Below are positions 40,806 through 49,801 of a stretch of DNA of 64,000 bases, piece after piece (the stretch's first letter is position 1; the number at the start of each line of letters is the position of its first letter). This stretch comes from Chloroflexi bacterium TSY (GTDB lineage Bacteria > Chloroflexota > Anaerolineae > Caldilineales > Caldilineaceae): the NCBI GenBank assembly GCA_019217005.1, contig JAHBNG010000014.1, positions 115,249 to 179,248 of the forward strand. The letters run 5' to 3'. Position numbers and translations under genes: made by a program. The notes beneath the pieces are model-generated. The model was not told the origin of the DNA. It saw only the letters and a program-made list of their open reading frames with translations, and did not search any database.

Positions 40806-42111
40806 GGCTAAACCAAAAAAATAAATAATTATACGCGAACGAGAGAATGGAGAGGGGGAATAAGGACAAACCATTTTTCTAAACCAGGTAAACGTTGGAA
40901 GCGTTGTTCCAAACGGTCCATCTCTTTCTGAGTGAGTTTGACGCCGGTCTCATAAAGAGTGGAATTCAGGTGAACGAAGGGTTGTAGTTGGTTAAAGCGA
41001 AAAGAACGGGCAAAATTGAGAACGGTCTCAAGAGAATCGAGAAGAGAACCGTTCCAGTGTTTTTCAAGATGGCCCCAAACCCGTTCGATGGGGTTGTATT
41101 TACTGTGATAAGGAGGGTAGCAGGCGAGCTGAATAGAGAGACGATAGTGCTCAACAAACTGAGTGAGACGATACATAAACTGAGTCCGACGGGTATGATT
41201 TTCGGGACCATTGTCCTGATTGATCACGAGGGTCTTGACGTGAGGAAAGTGTTCACGTACGCTTTCCCAAAAATCAATCAGGCAGTCGACAATACAGTCA
41301 CTCGTCACTTTCGACTGAGTCAAGTAAAGAAAGAGTTCCTTGGTTGAAGGGAGGTAAATGCCAAAAGGAGTGACTTTCTCGGTCTTCTTATCTTGAAAGT
41401 CATGATCGAGCGCTTTGACAACCACTCGACTTATCCCTTCTCTCGAGAAACGGTCAAGTAAAATCGTCGCTTTGGCATCCCAAGAGAGGCGCAGAACCGT
41501 CTCGTCTGCATCCGCTTCTTGATTGATCTGATGAATTCTATCAAAGATCGCATCGGTCTCTGGGATCTTTTTTCACTGGTTGACTTTTTTTGACCCGGTT
41601 TGAGCCATAGCCTAACTCATTGAGCTTCAAGCGGATGGCCTCTTCGCCAGGCAATTCCTCATCTGTGTATCCTTTCTGCTCGATGAGCTGGGTACGCATT
41701 TCGGCGGCGGTTAGTCGAGTGTACAATTGGGGGGGTCGAAAGGTGGGATCGGTCTGGCTGAATTGATCGGCGATTTCAACCATATCGGCCAGTAAAGTGG
41801 GGATATGGTCTTCGGCTTTTTTGCGACCACGTCGGTGGCTTTGGTCGACATAACAGAAGCCGCCTTCTAGTTCTTCCAGGGCTTTGGCTATCGTCACCCG
41901 ATTCCAGCCCAACTCTCGTTCTGCTTTCGTCGGACTCCCTTCGCATATCGTTTTGACCGTTTGGGCCATGAAGTGCCTTCTTTCGTATCCACTTAACATG
42001 GCCTTCGTCTCTTTCAAGACTTCAACCATTTCTGGCGAGATTGTCATTTTTGCTCCTTTTGGAGAGCTAGTTTAACACCTTCTCGCGTATATTTTATTTT
42101 TTGGATTGGCC
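40806..42111 (-). mobile_element. ISAzo13-like insertion sequence, copy 2 (1306 bp)
   Basis: Same ends as copy 1, duplications TGA at 40803-40805 and 42112-42114. Nested in the 5' region of the IS701-like element. Confidence 0.88.
40829..42047 (-). pseudogene. ISAzo13-family transposase, copy 2 (one frameshift)
   Basis: Nearly identical to copy 1, but with A6 instead of A8 the first 168 residues stay in one frame (42047-41541). The remaining core (WDAKATILLDRF onward) is in the +1 frame after GTGAAAAAAGATCCC. If that A6G run is a real slippage site, this copy could still make a full transposase. Otherwise it is a pseudogene. Confidence 0.7.
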
Positions 42112-42479
42112 TGACTGCTTGAGCAAGTTTCATCTTGATTTCCTTTCATCGAAGACTGCTTCATTTTATTGGCTCTTCAGTCTATCTCATTTTTCCTTTG
42201 CATTCTGTTTGCGTTTTGTTAGCAATATGCCCAGAAATATAACGAATTTCCTTTGTGTTTCACAATATATTGCTGCACAGTAGTACTAAAGGCGTTCTCG
42301 CTCATCGCCGCCTCAATGCCGCTGCTTAAACTAGCCGAGCACTATTTTTACATTTTATCCCGTTTTTTCAGGGTGGATTCTTTTTTCCGCCCCTTTCGGT
42401 TTGCCCTTTGTCACTCAAGCCTTTACCAGAAAGTAAAGAAACATGAAATTCTCCTTTTGTCTTGAAAACCAATTCAACC

Positions 42480-42567
42480 CTAAGTGCTTACCCGAAAAGC
42501 TCTGTGACGATGCATTCTCACTCGAGAAGCTGGCTGGACTCACAACCGCTTTTCGGATAGATTCTAA
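42480..42567. repeat. Palindromic repeat M3, copy 2
   Basis: Arms CCCGAAAAG and CTTTTCGGAT around GATGCATTCTCACTCGAGAAG. It matches the reverse complement of the in-frame copy at 9837. Located between the displaced ribosome binding site of the solute-binding protein and the small peptide gene. Confidence 0.8.
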
Positions 42568-42789
42568 GCCTCATACTTTAGAACAACTACTGCCCAGGAG
42601 GACGATAATAAGAATTCTCCTTATAAATATTTGCTTTCATTGCCGGTAAGTTTCATCATACCGTTGCTTCATCACTGCCAACACAATTTCATCTCTCCAT
42701 TCGGCTATCGTGCGGTGTAGCTACCACCCTATGTCTTAAGCCAGTACCACAAGGCTTTTGCTACAAGGGTACATCAACAGCAAAGATTC

Positions 42790-42877
42790 ACTTAGTGCTC
42801 ATCCGAAAAGTTCTGTGACGCTCCCTTCTTGCTCGAGAATCTGCTTGGATTCACAACAACTTTTCGGATGGGTTCTT
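42790..42877. repeat. Palindromic repeat M3, copy 3
   Basis: Arms ATCCGAAAAGTT and AACTTTTCGGAT around CTTGCTCGAGAATC. Its right end supplies the stop codon of the adjoining peptide gene. Confidence 0.82.
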
Positions 42878-42986
42878 ACCAGCCAGTACCTGCCAGGGCT
42901 ACGTTCGCCATTGGACCAAAAGCAGTGATTACAGCAGTAACAGCAGCGATTGCGATAAAGGTTGCGATGCGAATTTTCTTAGACAT
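42876..42986 (-). CDS. Small secreted peptide (36 residues), possibly truncated by M3
   Basis: ATG 42986 follows AAGGAG with a 7-base spacer. The peptide starts MSKKIR, has a hydrophobic run (IATFIAIAAVTAVITAFG) and an ALA signal-peptidase site (NVALA), leaving only GTGW after cleavage. The stop codon is the first TAA of repeat M3, so the original peptide may have been longer and cut by that insertion. It lies between the BMP lipoprotein gene and the solute-binding protein on the same strand. The short size is outside normal gene calls, but the ribosome site and signal peptide together are convincing. Confidence 0.6.
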   Translation of the reverse strand: MSKKIRIATFIAIAAVTAVITAFGPMANVALAGTGW

Positions 42987-43199
42987 TGTCGTCTCCTTGT
43001 TATGTAGAAACATTTTTTGATATAGAAACATCTTCAGAAACTTCTGGTTTACTTACTATCGACCTATGCAGTCAGGTAGACCGCAGCTTGGGTAGCCACA
43101 CCGCACGATAGCCGAATGTCTTACCTTCATACAGTTATGAGCTATCTCGGAAAGTAAAGTAGGCGTGCCTCCTAGAGAACTGACTTACTGAACACCTAT

Positions 43200-44366
43200 C
43201 TACTTCGGAATTGTCCCAATCACACCTTGGATCAGGTAATCAGTCGCTTCCAACTCCTCGACGGAGGGCCGTACATCCTCTGCGATACGGACCCCGCCGT
43301 CTTGGTCGTAGACCGGTCCTTCAAATGGGAAGAACGAGCCATCAAGTATCTGCGCTTGTAAGGCCAGTACCTCATCTTGAACCTCTTGCGGGACACTAGG
43401 TCCAAAAGGAGCCAACTGAACTGTGCCCTCCGCAACGCCCGTGCGGTATGTCCCGGTGAATGGACTGTCGGCCCATGCCCCGCTTTCCACAGAGTTGATA
43501 ATCTCTACATAGAGATCGCCCCAATTCCAAATAGAACCAGTGATCCAGCCTTTGGGAGCCAGTTCAGACGCATCGACATGGTAACCAACCGACATGGCAC
43601 CAGCCCGTTCTACCGTTTCGATGACGGTTTTTGTGCAGTCTTGATGCTGGGTTACGACATCCACATCTTGCGCAATGAGCGAATTAGCGGCTTCCGCTTG
43701 CCGATCTGGGGAGCACCAGCTTTCCGTGAAGACGACCGTGGTTGTAATGTCCGGATTGACTGATTGGGCACCCAATGTAAAGGCGTTGATGTTCAGCAAC
43801 ACCGGAGGAATGGGGAAAGAGGCAACATAGCCCAGTTTGCCCGTTTTGGACATATGACCCGCGGCCACACCAGAAAGGTAAACGGTTTCCCAAACGGTGC
43901 CGAAGTAGGTACCCAGATTTTCGGCTGTCTTGAAGCCAGCCAGATGCAGGAAGACCACATCGGGATGTCGTTCCGCCACAGCCAGAGCTGGGTCCAGATG
44001 ACCATAGGAGGTGGGGAAGATGATCTTGGCTCCATTACGAATCATGTCTTCCATGACCCGCTCGGCCTCCTGATTTTCAGGAACATTTTCTGCGCGCAAC
44101 ATTTCGTATTGCTTAAATGCAGCTTCAACCGCTTCACTGCCGATGTATGCCGCCTGGTTGTGTCCAAGATCATCACGCTGTCCCACAAATAGGAAACCAA
44201 TGGCCGAGCCACCAGAACCGACTGCGCTCATCTCATCTCCAGACATCTTGGCGGCTTCGGCATTGCCTTCCGACCGGGTTGGCGCCACAACAGGTGCCAA
44301 ACAAGCAACAAGTGCTAGGGTAAACATGAATACTGATATGACAGAACAGATCTTTCCAAGACGCAT
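43200..44366 (-). CDS. BMP-family (Med-like) substrate-binding lipoprotein
   Basis: I take ATG 44366 (MRLGKICSV) as the start because AGGAGA lies six bases before it; the ATG at 44372 directly abuts that site. A lipobox LALVAC is near residue 20. The mature part shows IGFLFVGQRDDLGHNQAAY, then MIRNGAKIIFPTSYGHLDP and LGYVASFPIPPVLLNINAF, matching the periplasmic-binding-like BMP/PnrA family that captures nucleosides or related ligands for ABC import. The 388-residue length is normal for the family. Permease and ATPase genes are not adjacent, so it may act as an orphan receptor or be served from elsewhere. Confidence 0.88.
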   Translation of the reverse strand: MRLGKICSVISVFMFTLALVACLAPVVAPTRSEGNAEAAKMSGDEMSAVGSGGSAIGFLFVGQRDDLGHNQAAYIGSEAVEAAFKQYEMLRAENVPENQEAERVMEDMIRNGAKIIFPTSYGHLDPALAVAERHPDVVFLHLAGFKTAENLGTYFGTVWETVYLSGVAAGHMSKTGKLGYVASFPIPPVLLNINAFTLGAQSVNPDITTTVVFTESWCSPDRQAEAANSLIAQDVDVVTQHQDCTKTVIETVERAGAMSVGYHVDASELAPKGWITGSIWNWGDLYVEIINSVESGAWADSPFTGTYRTGVAEGTVQLAPFGPSVPQEVQDEVLALQAQILDGSFFPFEGPVYDQDGGVRIAEDVRPSVEELEATDYLIQGVIGTIPK

Positions 44367-44557
44367 AAACATTCTCCTTATTTAGTAAGAGCTATAGATA
44401 CCAATCCATCTCTAGCATTTGACATAACAAAAATTTCGGGTAATCTGACAGGCTGGAGCAGAGAAGGAAAACCCTATTGCTCCTTGTTACACCAAAACGG
44501 TGACCACTCAAATAGCATGAATCTCTCAAAGTGCCCTCATCGAGATGACAAACACTA

Positions 44558-44651
44558 ATGGCCACATCATTTAAACTTCGGACAATTGTCTCTCGACAAA
44601 AAGCTGTCCTATTGTCCGAAGTTTAAGAGGCGTCTCTATAAGAGATAGCGT
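44558..44651. repeat. Palindromic repeat M6, copy b
   Basis: Perfect arms AAACTTCGGACAAT and ATTGTCCGAAGTTT around TGTCTCTCGACAAAAAGC, plus the shared flank AGAGGCGTCTCTATAAGAGA. It is homologous to 2801-2892 in the opposite orientation. It overlaps the 3' end of the next gene and encodes its last ten or so residues. Confidence 0.8.
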
Positions 44652-46113
44652 TAGGCCAGTTACTTACATCGTGCGTTCTCCTTAGATTCATTTTCTTTGC
44701 ACCAGACTGGGTTAAAACAACAGTTCTTAAATAGTTGTGCCAACCAGCCTCGAATTCAGCAGAGGAGACGCCAAATGTGGTGGGGATAAGTGTCTCCCAG
44801 CTAGTATGCTGGCTAAATCCAACAAACAGTGTCAGAAGCTGCTGTTGACCATATTCAGTCACTACATAATCGAGTACCGTTTCCAACCCTTTCATCTGCG
44901 TCCAATACGTTACTTCATTGCTTGCTTCTGTCCAGTCACTATTGGGTGCAAGAAGTTCATCCAAACGATTGGGTAATGTGGGCATCATCAATACCGATTT
45001 ATCACGGGGACAAAAATGATGCGGCATGGCTCCCGCCCAAGCAATTGATAATGTTGCAACTCTAGCTTGCTGACACTCTTGCTCCAAGGACTTTGGCAGA
45101 ATGAGCCGTTGGAATGCGCTGTCGAGAAGAGCTGCTTGCAGGCGACTGGTATAGAGCCATGTTGTCATTTCAGCGTGCCAGACTGCAAGCGCATCATGCT
45201 CGCGCACCACATACCAGCGCCGAAACGCTTCCGGCATTTGTCGCCATTCCCATTGAATCTCATCTCGCTGCTGCACCTCTTCTAATACTTGCTGGACGAG
45301 TGCGCTCGTCAAAAATATTGAGAGAATTTCCTCATCGGTTAGAGCCATAGGTATGGTTAGAAAAGCAGGCGATGGCACCGTGATCGTCCAACCAGTTGCG
45401 GTGGGACGAAGGCTGGCGTGCGACATCATGGCTGGTTTGATCGTCACGCTGATTGGCTTATGAACAGGCGGTAAGCCGAGATCTTTCCGAAGTTTTGTAT
45501 AGCGTTGATCTAACGTGGGATACAGCGCATGAACCGTGTCTGCATCTTTCTGTCGGAACTGATAGTGAATGCGGGGTGTAGCCAGAGAGTCAAGCGCACC
45601 CCATACCACCTCATCTGGTGGTACCAACTGCCATTCGCCAGAACGCTTGCGATAGACACGCATCTGTCGGTACGCGATGTCAGTCCCGTTCAACGTCTCG
45701 GTCACACGAAGGCGCACCTCGGCTCGATTCCAAGCAAGGTCTACATCCTCAATGGTAACCTCGGCGGCAGATGCATTTTCTTGGCGTGCAGTCTGAATGA
45801 TTGTCTCCTCTACTTGCTGTGGCGAATTCGGCTGGTTTGAGGTCGCTACCTCTGTTTGGGTTTCCTCGATAACGGCGTCTGTAAGGATAGTAGGAATTTC
45901 ATCACTATTGATGATAGTCTGTAGCCACCAATACCAGCTCATACCAACGATTAGCACCAGTAATGGACCGAAGAATACCCAACAAGATTGTTGTCTGGGA
46001 CTGATTGGTTCTGGTGGGGATGGGGTACCAAACTGTTCTCGACTCTGTTCAGAGCGAGTCCACTCATCATCCAATAACACCTGCCATTCAAGTGCTGCAG
46101 ATTTTTTAATCAT
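44623..46113 (-). CDS. Single-pass membrane protein of unknown function
   Basis: 496 residues. ATG 46113 follows AAAGGAATAACCG. A short cytoplasmic head is followed by one transmembrane helix (CWVFFGPLLVLIVGMSWYWW, about 45-65), then a long extracytoplasmic part. That part contains a region resembling an added immunoglobulin or NTF2-like fold (IAYRQMRVYRKRSGEWQLVP) and a C-terminal half reminiscent of degenerate peptidase-like domains (EFEAGWHNYLR), but no HExxH motif is visible. The last residues (WPNAISYRDAS) come from repeat M6. It begins 18 bases after the 72-residue gene on the same strand, so the two are co-transcribed. No function is assigned. Confidence 0.7.
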   Translation of the reverse strand: MIKKSAALEWQVLLDDEWTRSEQSREQFGTPSPPEPISPRQQSCWVFFGPLLVLIVGMSWYWWLQTIINSDEIPTILTDAVIEETQTEVATSNQPNSPQQVEETIIQTARQENASAAEVTIEDVDLAWNRAEVRLRVTETLNGTDIAYRQMRVYRKRSGEWQLVPPDEVVWGALDSLATPRIHYQFRQKDADTVHALYPTLDQRYTKLRKDLGLPPVHKPISVTIKPAMMSHASLRPTATGWTITVPSPAFLTIPMALTDEEILSIFLTSALVQQVLEEVQQRDEIQWEWRQMPEAFRRWYVVREHDALAVWHAEMTTWLYTSRLQAALLDSAFQRLILPKSLEQECQQARVATLSIAWAGAMPHHFCPRDKSVLMMPTLPNRLDELLAPNSDWTEASNEVTYWTQMKGLETVLDYVVTEYGQQQLLTLFVGFSQHTSWETLIPTTFGVSSAEFEAGWHNYLRTVVLTQSGAKKMNLRRTHDVSNWPNAISYRDAS

Positions 46114-46131
46114 CGGTTATTCCTTTGTCTA

Positions 46132-46350
46132 TCATTCTAAATCTACGATGTTTTGTTTGGGTTTTCCTTGCATCTGGGTCAATTCCACACGCAATGTTTC
46201 TAACAGAGTTTCCAGACAGATAAATCCCCGACGTTTGCCTGTAGTGGGGCTTTCTAACATAAAGCGCACATCGTTTGGTCCATCTTGTTGGCCTGATTCT
46301 TCCCAACAGCGGACAATATAGACTTGGTATGTAAGTGGATTTGACTCCAT
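46132..46350 (-). CDS. Small conserved-looking protein (72 residues)
   Basis: ATG 46350 follows AAAAGGGA with an 8-base spacer. The sequence TYQVYIVRCWEE, VRFMLESPTTGKRRGF, and CLETLLETLRVEL has the shape of a compact beta-beta-alpha domain. I have the impression of similar short proteins beside BTAD regulators in Chloroflexota but cannot name a family. It is divergent from the BTAD regulator that starts 165 bases away and directly upstream of the membrane protein, suggesting a regulator-target arrangement. Confidence 0.65.
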   Translation of the reverse strand: MESNPLTYQVYIVRCWEESGQQDGPNDVRFMLESPTTGKRRGFICLETLLETLRVELTQMQGKPKQNIVDLE

Positions 46351-46515
46351 GATCGATTCCCTTTTTTTCGCGTTTTCAGCGGCTGCGAATAGATGGTATA
46401 CTGTGCTCGCAAAAGAAGCGTGAAGTAGTCGCAAAATGAACGCAAAAGAAGCGCAAAATACCTGGATCTTTCCTCCTCTTTGGTCTCGACCTGCCGTTCT
46501 GTGACAAAACTCATC

Positions 46516-49500
46516 ATGACAAAAGAGCTAAAGTTAGCGTTGCTTGGCTTTCCGCAAGTACGATTGGGCGAGGATGTTCAACTTCATTTCAGTACCAACA
46601 AGACCCGGGCACTCCTTTTTTATCTGGCCGTCACAGGAGAACCACACACGCGAGACGGGTTGGCTGCGCTATTCTGGCGTGATATGCCGGATCAACAAGC
46701 CAAAAGCAATCTGCGCGCTGCCCTGCCAAATTTGCGCAAAACAGCGGGGGACTATTTGCTCATCACCCGCGAGTCCGTGGCCTTTAACCATGAAAGTGCC
46801 TATTGGTTGGATGTAGAGCACTTTCGCGCCGCCATGACAGCCGATCCACAAGTGGATAATGTCCAGCGACTCCGTGAGGCCATCGAACTCTATCGAGGCG
46901 ATTTTCTCGACGAATTCCATGTACGGGACGCACCGGCCTTTGAAGAGTGGGCGTTGAGCCAGCGCGAACAGCTGCATGTTCTGGCAATACAAGGGTTCGA
47001 GCGCCCGATCAACGTCTCGTTAGAACAGGACGATCACGAAGCTGGATTGACGTTCAGCCAACGGCTGCTGGCACTAGAGCCCTGGCGCGAATCAGCCCAT
47101 CAGCAGCGCATGCTCTTGTTGGCCCGTAGTGGTCAGCGCGTCGCGGCCCTCGCTCAGTATGAAATCTGCCGACGGATACTGATGGATGAATTCGGCATTG
47201 AGCCTTCTGCGGAAAGTAGAGCCTTGTATGAGCAAATTAAAAGTGACAAGGTGACAACCGTTGAGCAGAATCAATCCTTCACACCGTCGCTGTCACCTCC
47301 CGTTGCTGACTCATTCCCCGCACCCGATCCATATAGGACGCTCAGCTACTTGGATCCCTACCTCGATCAGAAACTCTTTGGTGTAGCTGAAATAAAATCA
47401 CGGCTCAAAGAGGCAGTTCTGACTGAAGAGCGACCGTGGCTGATTGCACTCGAAGGCATGGGAGGAATTGGCAAAACAACACTGGCCAACGACTTCGTCC
47501 ATCAATTGGTGAATGGAGAACGCTTTCACAATATTGCCTGGGTCAGTGCCAAACAGGAGGAATTTTTGCCCGAAGTGGGTCTACAAGCACTCGACCGCCC
47601 TGCGCTGGATGCTGGCACGCTGACGGACATGCTGCTGGAACAGTTGAACACGCGATCAGTATTGTCAATGACCTCCTCCGAAAAGCGCACAGCTCTCCTG
47701 CGCCTGTTGAAAGAAAGAGCCTATTTAGTGGTGGTCGATAATCTAGAGACGGTAAGCGATTATGAGGCGCTGTTGCCCCTTTTGCGTCAGGCAGCCAATC
47801 CCACAAAATTTCTGCTCATGAGCCGTTTCAGCTTGAAGGCGAATGCTGATGTCTACTCTCTGAGTCTGGAAGAGTTCAGCCAGGCAGATGCCTTCGCGTT
47901 TTTACGTTACGAAGCGGCGATGCGTGGAATGGATTCCTTGCAAAATGCCTCAGAGACACAATTAGATACGATCTATGCTGTTGTCGGTGGCAATCCACTG
48001 GCTCTGAAGCTGATCATCGGCCAACTCAATTTTCTGCCCTTGTCGTCGGTGCTCGAGAATTTGCAAGAGGCGCAGGGCAAGCAGGTGGATGAATTGTATG
48101 GATACATCTACTGGCAGGCCTGGCAGATGCTGGATGATGATACACGTATCCTCTTTTTGGTCATGCCTGTGATTCCTCGTGGTACCTTTGCTGAGTTGGC
48201 CGCGATCAGTCAGCTTGAGGCCGAGCAACTCCAGAACGCCCTCCGGCAATTGATTGCACTGTCACTAATCCAGGTAGACGGCGATCTAGAAGAACGCGTC
48301 TATCAGCTTCACCGGCTGACGGAAGCGTTTTTGGTGAACAAGGTGCTCAAAGCGCAATCCACTTCGTCGGCCAATCATCAAAGCAAAGAACTGTTTCATC
48401 GCCACATCTGCCAAGCCGTACAATATTGGGCAGAGCACACGGCTGTCCAAGAAATCAATGTTCCCATACTCGACAACAAGCGCGACAATATTCTCAAAGC
48501 AATCTCGCTGGGCATCGATCTACGTGAAGCGTGGGCGTGGCCATTGATTCGTACGTTTGCGTCCTACATGGAACGACGGGGGCATTGGGAGGCCTGGCAC
48601 GGTCTGCTCACGCGCGCCATTGTTGCCGCCCAACAAACGAGCGATCTGGATGGAGAGATCACGCTGACTGCACTGTTGGGGCGGCTCTGCCAGCGCCAAA
48701 GTCGTACTCATGAGACGATCCGCTACTATCGACGCGTTATTCGGTTGGCGCGCAATGCTGGCAATCGGTTTGAGGAAGCAAGGACCTGTTCGAACTTAGG
48801 GTTTCTGTTTATTGATGAGGGATCCTGGTGGCGTTCAGAAGTGTTAGGTTGTCATGCACTTGCGACGTTTGAATTATTGGACAGCGACCATGGGCGGGCG
48901 CATACGCATAACCATCTAGGGGTACTATATACCCGACAAGGGCGTTGGGAAAAAGCCGAGTATCACTATCGATCGGCCTGTGTATTGTGGCGAGCCATGG
49001 GCGATCAGCACAGCTTGATATATGGACTTGAAAACTTGGGATTGCTTTATAACGATATGGAACGCTTTAGTGATGCGATCGATTATTTGGAAGAAGCACT
49101 TCAATATGCACGACTTTCTGGAGAGGGAATTGAGATTGGGAGCATCTTCAACAATTTGGGGATCGCCCATCGCGAAAGCGGTGATCTTGATGCAGCGGAA
49201 ATGTATGCCAAACAGGCCAAAGAAATCTTTGAGCGTTTTGCAAGCTCACTTCGATTGACCAGGGTTTGGGGAAACTTAGGCATTGTTTATGTCAAAAGGT
49301 CGGAGTGGGAACTTGCTGTAAAGTATCTTGAAAAATCTTTGAATGGATACCGTACGCTCCAAAATAAAGATGGGGAAATTAGCGTCTTGCCTCATCTCAT
49401 CGAATGTGAACTGACGAGGAGCAACCTATCTCATGCTGCTCAGTGGATCAGCGAATTTGAGCGAGTCATTGAACAAAATGATAATTTGAAACAGCCCGAT

Positions 49501-49554
49501 AACGATCTCAGAAAACGTCTCGAAGAGTATTGTCACCGTTTAGGAGCTGTTTGA
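46516..49554 (+). CDS. BTAD/NB-ARC/TPR transcriptional regulator (SARP-like), first of three
   Basis: From ATG 46516 the N-terminus (LALLGFPQVRLGEDVQLHFS, then HTRDGLAALFWRDMP) is the winged-helix DNA-binding part of SARP-type regulators. The bacterial transcriptional activation (BTAD) helices extend to about residue 240 (ALAQYEICRRILMDEFGIEP). An NB-ARC ATPase follows, with Walker A LEGMGGIGKTTLAND near 315 and Walker B YLVVVDNLETV. TPR repeats fill residues about 690-1000 (ARTCSNLGFLFIDEGSWWRS, HTHNHLGVLYTRQGRWEKAE). Family members are ATP-switched activators. An earlier GTG at 46480 would add 12 residues without a better ribosome site. It is convergent with the small secreted peptide gene at 49802. 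Confidence 0.88.
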   Translation: MTKELKLALLGFPQVRLGEDVQLHFSTNKTRALLFYLAVTGEPHTRDGLAALFWRDMPDQQAKSNLRAALPNLRKTAGDYLLITRESVAFNHESAYWLDVEHFRAAMTADPQVDNVQRLREAIELYRGDFLDEFHVRDAPAFEEWALSQREQLHVLAIQGFERPINVSLEQDDHEAGLTFSQRLLALEPWRESAHQQRMLLLARSGQRVAALAQYEICRRILMDEFGIEPSAESRALYEQIKSDKVTTVEQNQSFTPSLSPPVADSFPAPDPYRTLSYLDPYLDQKLFGVAEIKSRLKEAVLTEERPWLIALEGMGGIGKTTLANDFVHQLVNGERFHNIAWVSAKQEEFLPEVGLQALDRPALDAGTLTDMLLEQLNTRSVLSMTSSEKRTALLRLLKERAYLVVVDNLETVSDYEALLPLLRQAANPTKFLLMSRFSLKANADVYSLSLEEFSQADAFAFLRYEAAMRGMDSLQNASETQLDTIYAVVGGNPLALKLIIGQLNFLPLSSVLENLQEAQGKQVDELYGYIYWQAWQMLDDDTRILFLVMPVIPRGTFAELAAISQLEAEQLQNALRQLIALSLIQVDGDLEERVYQLHRLTEAFLVNKVLKAQSTSSANHQSKELFHRHICQAVQYWAEHTAVQEINVPILDNKRDNILKAISLGIDLREAWAWPLIRTFASYMERRGHWEAWHGLLTRAIVAAQQTSDLDGEITLTALLGRLCQRQSRTHETIRYYRRVIRLARNAGNRFEEARTCSNLGFLFIDEGSWWRSEVLGCHALATFELLDSDHGRAHTHNHLGVLYTRQGRWEKAEYHYRSACVLWRAMGDQHSLIYGLENLGLLYNDMERFSDAIDYLEEALQYARLSGEGIEIGSIFNNLGIAHRESGDLDAAEMYAKQAKEIFERFASSLRLTRVWGNLGIVYVKRSEWELAVKYLEKSLNGYRTLQNKDGEISVLPHLIECELTRSNLSHAAQWISEFERVIEQNDNLKQPDNDLRKRLEEYCHRLGAV

Positions 49555-49561
49555 AAGGGGG

Positions 49562-49696
49562 TCATTTTACATTAGGGGCGAGAATGCGTTGCACGCAGGT
49601 CAACCAACTTGTCGAACACGAAATTGTCGACTGCATGCGACGCACGGTTGAGCTGTTCGTTGGAATGAGCACTTTCATTATATAGTTCTTAAGCAT
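49562..49696 (-). pseudogene. Decayed twin of the small secreted peptide gene
   Basis: The start MLKNYIMKVLI closely parallels MLKNFIVKVVV of the intact peptide at 49954. The hydrophobic signal segment is then lost and replaced by unrelated polar residues, and the stop falls at 49562. It looks like a tandem duplicate that has lost its secretion signal. Confidence 0.5.
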
Positions 49697-49725
49697 CCTG
49701 CGAGTTCCTTGTAAATGTAAAAATT

Positions 49726-49760
49726 TAGTGAGGAGCTGATATTGGATCAGCTCCTCACTA
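49726..49760. terminator. Perfect 15-bp hairpin between the regulator and peptide genes
   Basis: TAGTGAGGAGCTGAT at 49726-49740 pairs exactly with ATCAGCTCCTCACTA (49746-49760), loop of five. Both sides are AT-rich without a long T-run. It lies where convergent transcripts from the regulator and the peptide meet and could stop both. Confidence 0.55.
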
Positions 49761-49801
49761 TGTACAAATTCAATTGTTATGATGACTGTACTTGCCCGTA
49801 A

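Larger units (their letters stand above)
39143..42285 (-). mobile_element. IS701-like insertion sequence nested in IS-A (with two further nested elements)
   Basis: Inverted ends TACTACTGTGCA and TGCACAGTAGTA, with 4-bp duplication CTAA at 39139-39142 and 42286-42289, which fits the YTAR target of IS701. Subtracting M1 copy D and ISAzo13 copy 2 leaves about 1.6 kb, the usual IS701 size. Confidence 0.88.
37818..42438 (+). mobile_element. Insertion sequence IS-A, copy 3, carrying nested elements
   Basis: The ends match the other IS-A copies, with duplications AAACA at 37813-37817 and 42439-42443. At 39143-42285 it is interrupted by an IS701-like element, which itself holds M1 copy D and ISAzo13 copy 2. 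Without that insert it would be about 1475 bp. This gives a relative order: IS-A first, IS701 second, then M1 and ISAzo13. Confidence 0.92.
42703..43117. repeat. Pair of 28-bp inverted copies bracketing a small peptide gene
   Basis: CGGCTATCGTGCGGTGTAGC near 42703-42730 and its complement near 43090-43117 (one internal mismatch) bracket about 360 bases. The bracketed DNA holds M3 copy 3 and the 36-residue peptide gene. There is no transposase inside. It could be a mobile cassette or the arms of two facing repeats. Confidence 0.55.
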
